NCBI GenBank assembly: GCA_016584495.1
Contig: WAID01000012.1
Span: 992,001-1,056,000 of the forward strand
Reading direction: 5' to 3'
From: Celoporthe dispersa
Lineage: Eukaryota > Ascomycota > Sordariomycetes > Diaporthales > Cryphonectriaceae
Length of the DNA stretch: 64,000 nt
Shown here: positions 60,142 to 64,000 of the stretch, in pieces
How the letters are laid out: each line of letters opens with the position of its first letter
Numbering within the stretch: position 1 is the stretch's first letter
The notes under the pieces: model-generated
Told to the model about the DNA's origin: nothing
Databases searched by the model: none
What the model saw: the letters and a program-made list of their open reading frames with translations, nothing else
Made by a program: the position numbers and the translations under genes

Positions 60142-61316
60142 TGACCTGTCATGGGTCCTGACGCCCATGTTCCCGCACATGCCCTGTCTGTCAAGTGAGA
60201 CTATACCTTGAGGGATCGTGAGAGGGGAAAAAAACCCAAAAAAAAACCGGGGTGTGCCGAAAGGACAAGAAAAATGTCATGATCTACGACCGCGAGAGGA
60301 CAGAAAACTAGATATACCCAAAGATACAGGCTTGTTCTTTTTTTTCTTTCTCTTTTTCTTCTCTTCTTTTTCTTTCCCTTGGGCTTATTTTCTTTAGGGG
60401 CTCGGCCGGACAGGCTGCATCAAGAATGTTTTGATGATATGATGAAACGCTATGAGACAAATGAGGACATGATGACATCTTGGGAATTGTGGCATATTCT
60501 CTCTCGCTGATGGTGAAAACTTGTCTTGCGACTCTGTACTGTGTAGGTCGAAAAAACTGTACGCGAGAACCTGTCAGATAGGTATAGAAGCCATCGAGGA
60601 TATCAAGAGGGGAAGCGTGTGGGAATAAGGAGGGGGAGGAGGGGAAAAAAAAAACAAAAACAAAACAAAAACAAACATGTTTCTATACAAGCCAGATCTG
60701 ATCATTGTGCATGGCGCGTGCTGATGAGTCTCAAGTGAACGTGCCTTGGCTGTCGTCCATGTGTGCCACGCACTCACTGATGACCAGGCGATTAGACACC
60801 ATCTTACAGAACGTGTGTCTACTTGAATGTTGATTTTTTTCTTTCTTTTTTTCATTTGTAGAAGGTCTATGGAATCGTTCCTCATCAAGGCATGCCGCCC
60901 TGATTATCGTGAGTGTGAGGGTATATCCATTTTCCTCCCACGCCTACCAGCGCCCAGTTGTTATGTCTCCAGTATCTCATCTAGAGAGAGAAAAAGAAAA
61001 AAAGAAAAAAAGAGGCACCTGACTTTCCAACCCGACCAGTCCCGTTCAGACGTTGATCATAAGAGATTCGGTCTCTCTCTCTCTCTCTTTGTCTAAAGGG
61101 GGCTCACCTTGAAGCCGAGGAGAGCCGTCACCAGCAGAATATGGTCCTGCCCCCCTTCCCCTTTGTCCCTCTCCCATGTTCTCATCCTTCAAGGTCAAGT
61201 AATATGATGAAAACCCATCCATCCGATCATTTCACCAACACCCTCTTTTTTTTTTTTTTTTTGTCTTTCTCCTTTTCCTCTTCGCCCCCCGCCCCCCCCC
61301 CCCCAAACGCACCAGA
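60142..61316. other. Convergent intergenic region
   Basis: It is T-rich after the unknown gene (60336-60400) and has a T run at 61244-61262 and a C run near 61290-61303. No gene is seen. Confidence 0.5.
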
Positions 61317-64000
61317 TCAGAACTTCCGGAAGTCATACTCCGGGAAGGGGATGTCGTCGTCCTCCACATCCACCTCGTGCGCCATCATATCCTCATCGCC
61401 ATCATCCTCATCCTCCTCCTCCTCCTCCTCCGCCGCGACCCCCTTGCCCTTGTCCTCTTTTCCGCCCCCGTCACGGGTCCCGTCGTCTCCGACCCGGTCC
61501 AGGAACTTCTTGTACTTGTCGTAGTCGAACCCGTCCAGCTCGTCCGAGTCGTAGTCCCTGTCGGCGAGGGCCTTGAGCTGGTCGTCGGTCATGTTCTCGG
61601 GGTCGAGCTCGGAGGCGGAGCCGTCGGAGTCGGTGTCTTGGATGTCCTCGAGGCCGTCGTCGTCGTTGTTATCGTCGTCGTCGTCTTGGTCGGCGCCAGC
61701 GCGCCGGAAGTCTTCGGGTGCGAAGCGGTCGTACTGGCGCAGCATCGACAGGAGGAAGGGGTCCTGGATGGAGGGGTACTGGTAGTTGTAGTTTGGGCGC
61801 TGCTCGTCAGAGGACCACGAGGGGACGGGCATGCGGCGGCCGCCGCCGCCGGTGTGCTGCTGCTGCTCCTCCTCCTCCTGCTCGAAGCCGAGCGAGGCCT
61901 CGATGATGTCGTTCTCCTTCTTGACCAGGATCGCCACGGCCCGGTCGTCCCTCTCGTCCTGCCTGTCGAGGCGCGTCTCGTTCTCGATGATCATCCGCTG
62001 TAGATAGGGGTCCATGTCGGCCCAGCGGGCGATGATCTCGGGGTCGGTGATGCTGTAGGGCAAGCGGAGGGGGTGGAGGACCTCCTCGTTCGCGTACTCA
62101 ACCTCCTCCTCAACCTCCTCCTCCTCAACCTCCTCCTCCTCAACCTCCTCCTCCTCAACCTCCTCCTCAACCTCCTCCTCAACCTCCTCCTCCTCCTCGT
62201 CATCCTCCTCGACGACGTCGTCATCATCATCGACGTCATCACTGTCGCTCAGTATCTCCTCCTGCGGGATCTCCTCCATCATCATCTCCTCGTCCTCCTG
62301 CTCTCCGCCTAGGCTTGGCATCTCGTGGTTCTCCTCCTCCTCCTTCTCCTCCTCCTCGTCGTCGGACTTGGACATGTCCGGGTGCGGCTCGTCGTTGGGA
62401 TTCCACGGCATCCAGAAGGCGTCGTCGGCATCCTCAAACTCCATGGCGCGCAGCTCCTCGTCGTTGTCGTCCCGGGCGACGGCCAGCTTCTCCCTCGCGG
62501 GTGAGAGTGGCCCAGCGCGCCTTCATGGCGTGCTTGGGCTGCCAGTTGTCGTAATCAAAGGGCACGTTGCCGCAGCGGCCGTGCCTACCGGCCCGGGGCA
62601 GGGGCGGCATCTCGTCGTCGCTCATGTACATCTCGTCCTCGGTGGGGACCAGGTTGCGGCGGCGGCGCCAGTCGACGTGGCCCCAGAAGGCCATGTAGAC
62701 CAGGTGGCGCTTCATGTCGAGCTGCCGGCGCACGCACTCCTCGACGACGAGCTCGTCGGGCCGCAGCAGGTGCAGGAAGCCCGCGCCCCAGCCCTCCTTG
62801 TGCTCCTCGCCGAGGTGCGACGGGTGCACGCCGAAGAAGGGCTCGCCGAGCACGAGCTGGTGCTGGATCACGTCCGGCCTGACAAAGTACCGCAGGCGCT
62901 GCTGGATGACCTCCTCGGGCGTGGTGTAGGCCTTGCGCCGCAGCAGCTGCCACAGCGGCGTGAGGCCCCTGCGCGCGCCGAGGAGCGTGTCGGCCAGCAC
63001 CCTGCTGCCGGGGCCGAAGAGGGGCTCGTTGAAGCGCATCTGCAGCTTGACGTAGAACATCTGCGCATTGTACAGGTCGCGCTCGGTCCACAGCTCCCGG
63101 TTGTGGATGAAGGCGCGCCGCAGCGCGTTGGTCGCCATGTCCATGAGCATCCACACCTTCTTGAGCGTGACGTGCATCGTCCGCGGGAGGCGGTGGCCCG
63201 ACCGTGCCAGGCACGCCAGGATGTCGCGCGTGCGCGTCTCGCGCTCCACCAGCATCGCCAGGTACCTGAAGCCCGGCACGCGGCGGACCTCGCACTGCGT
63301 GGCCTTGGCCCTCTGGGGTGCCGCCCACGGCGGGCGCGGGATGGAGGCGATGAGGCTCGAGTCCTTCTCCCACGTCTTGCCCTCCGGGTCGAGGATGGTG
63401 TGCTTGCCGTAGCACTTCCAGTAGAAGACCCTCCAGCCCGAGGGCGACTTGTGCTGGGCCCACGCCGTGATGGCCGACTGGAAGCGCGAGTTGACGAGGT
63501 CGTGGAAGGTGCGCGAGACCGAGTACAGGCTGACCATGTCCCGCACGCTCAGGTGCTTGGTCACCTCGATCATGAGCCACCAGTTGGAGCAGAAGGACTC
63601 GATGAGGCGGAAGGTCGGGACAGACGGGTCGTCGCCCCTGTGCGCCGCCCCGCTGTCGCCCACGCTGAGGACCCTGCCCGAGAACCGGCCCTCGAACTCT
63701 GGGGACAGGCCCAGGATCGCCTTGTCGAGGGCGGCGCCCGACAGCCCGTGGAAGACAGAGCCGTAGCCCGTGACCTCGGCATCGGGCCGGCCGGGTGGGC
63801 CCTGGAGGTAGACCTTCTGGGAGTCGCTGTAGAAGTCGTGCGCCGCGGCATGGACGCGGCGTCGCTTGCTGGCCCGCACCGCCTCGTCCAGCTCGTCCTC
63901 GTCGAAGTCGGCGTCGCCCAGCCCCGCGAGGCGCTTCCTGCTCTTCTCGGCCCGCTCCCGCTCCCTCGCGGCCATGTAGGCGGCGAGCTTGGCCTTCTGC
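61317..64000 (-). CDS. Large acidic F-box-like protein, N-terminus off the right edge
   Basis: Coding reads from 64000 down to a stop at 61317 (about 890 residues visible), with the first few residues beyond the window (QKAKLAAYMAARERERAEKS at the edge). A basic nuclear-type segment (ASKRRR) comes first, then an F-box-like helix set: NWWLMIEVTKHLSVRDMVSL followed by YSVSRTFHDLVNSRFQSAIT. The next 300 residues are well-formed globular sequence (FYWKCYGKHTILDPEGKTWE, PFFGVHPSHLGEEHKEGWGA). The C-terminal third is strongly acidic with Glu-Val repeats. One base too many in the C run at 62492-62494 splits the gene into two frames; without it the join reads ATLTREEKLAVARDDNDEEL. It is probably an SCF-type or nuclear protein; the target is unknown. 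Confidence 0.85.
62098..62212 (-). repeat. In-frame Glu-Val coding repeat
   Basis: Repeats of CCTCCTCAACCTCCTCCT on the plus strand encode a run of Glu blocks separated by single Val (EEEVEEEVEEEEVEEEEV). It lies inside the acidic third of the F-box-like gene. Copy number in such a tract can vary between strains. Confidence 0.85.

Noticed and set aside
62585..63580. 331-codon minus-strand frame of Ala/Arg/Pro-rich text
   Set aside because: Shifted frame of the F-box-like gene, whose true frame gives balanced sequence.

Overview
This window is nuclear DNA of a filamentous ascomycete, most likely a Sordariomycete. The evidence is GC-rich genes with short introns (about 55-230 bases) that start GTRNGT and end YAG, long intergenic spaces with CT/GA tracts, and protein families typical of these fungi (Goodbye-NACHT receptor, CTK1-type kinase, UBC6-type E2, fungal Sec61). 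Species cannot be fixed from sequence alone. I found 17 protein genes and no tRNA, rRNA, CRISPR array or intact transposon.

Layout: 0-5.1 kb, minus strand: start of an EBP2-like nucleolar gene (runs off the left edge), a small MYND-finger gene, and MOD5 tRNA isopentenyltransferase. MOD5 shares a divergent promoter with SEC61 (plus, 5.7-7.35 kb). 8.1-9.2 kb: UBC6-like E2 (minus). 10.6-12.7 kb: C2H2 zinc-finger gene (plus). 13.2-18.2 kb: a large NLR-like receptor (Goodbye-NACHT-TPR-ZZ-like finger, minus). 20.5-22.4 kb: PFA3-like DHHC palmitoyltransferase (plus). 24.2-26.5 kb: F-box protein with TG repeats and NPF motifs (minus). 29-31.4 kb: glycogen synthase (minus). 33.6-34.5 kb: CCHC zinc-knuckle gene (plus). 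37.4-40.9 kb: CTK1 CTD kinase (plus). 42.3-44.6 kb: NRP1-like RNA-binding protein (minus). 44.6-47.7 kb: gene-poor DNA ending in an AT-rich island. 47.7-48.1 kb: small secreted cysteine-rich protein (minus). 49.9 kb: small unknown gene. 51.7-52.8 kb: SnoaL/NTF2-like 'pathogen-related' protein (minus). 55.3-56.0 kb: PMP3-family membrane protein in four small exons (plus). 58.3-60.1 kb: conserved-looking unknown gene (plus). 61.3-64 kb: acidic F-box-like gene (minus, runs off the right edge).

Most genes are unrelated housekeeping functions (translocation, ubiquitin, glycogen, transcription, tRNA modification). The accessory-type items are the NLR-like receptor, the secreted protein beside the AT-rich island, the zinc-knuckle gene and the SnoaL-like protein.

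The main warning for a reader: at least 20 single-base frame breaks lie in otherwise healthy genes, nearly all at short homopolymers and mostly G/C, including in SEC61, glycogen synthase and CTK1. When each is allowed for, exon phases close exactly. I read these as sequence errors rather than gene decay. Each affected entry gives the position.
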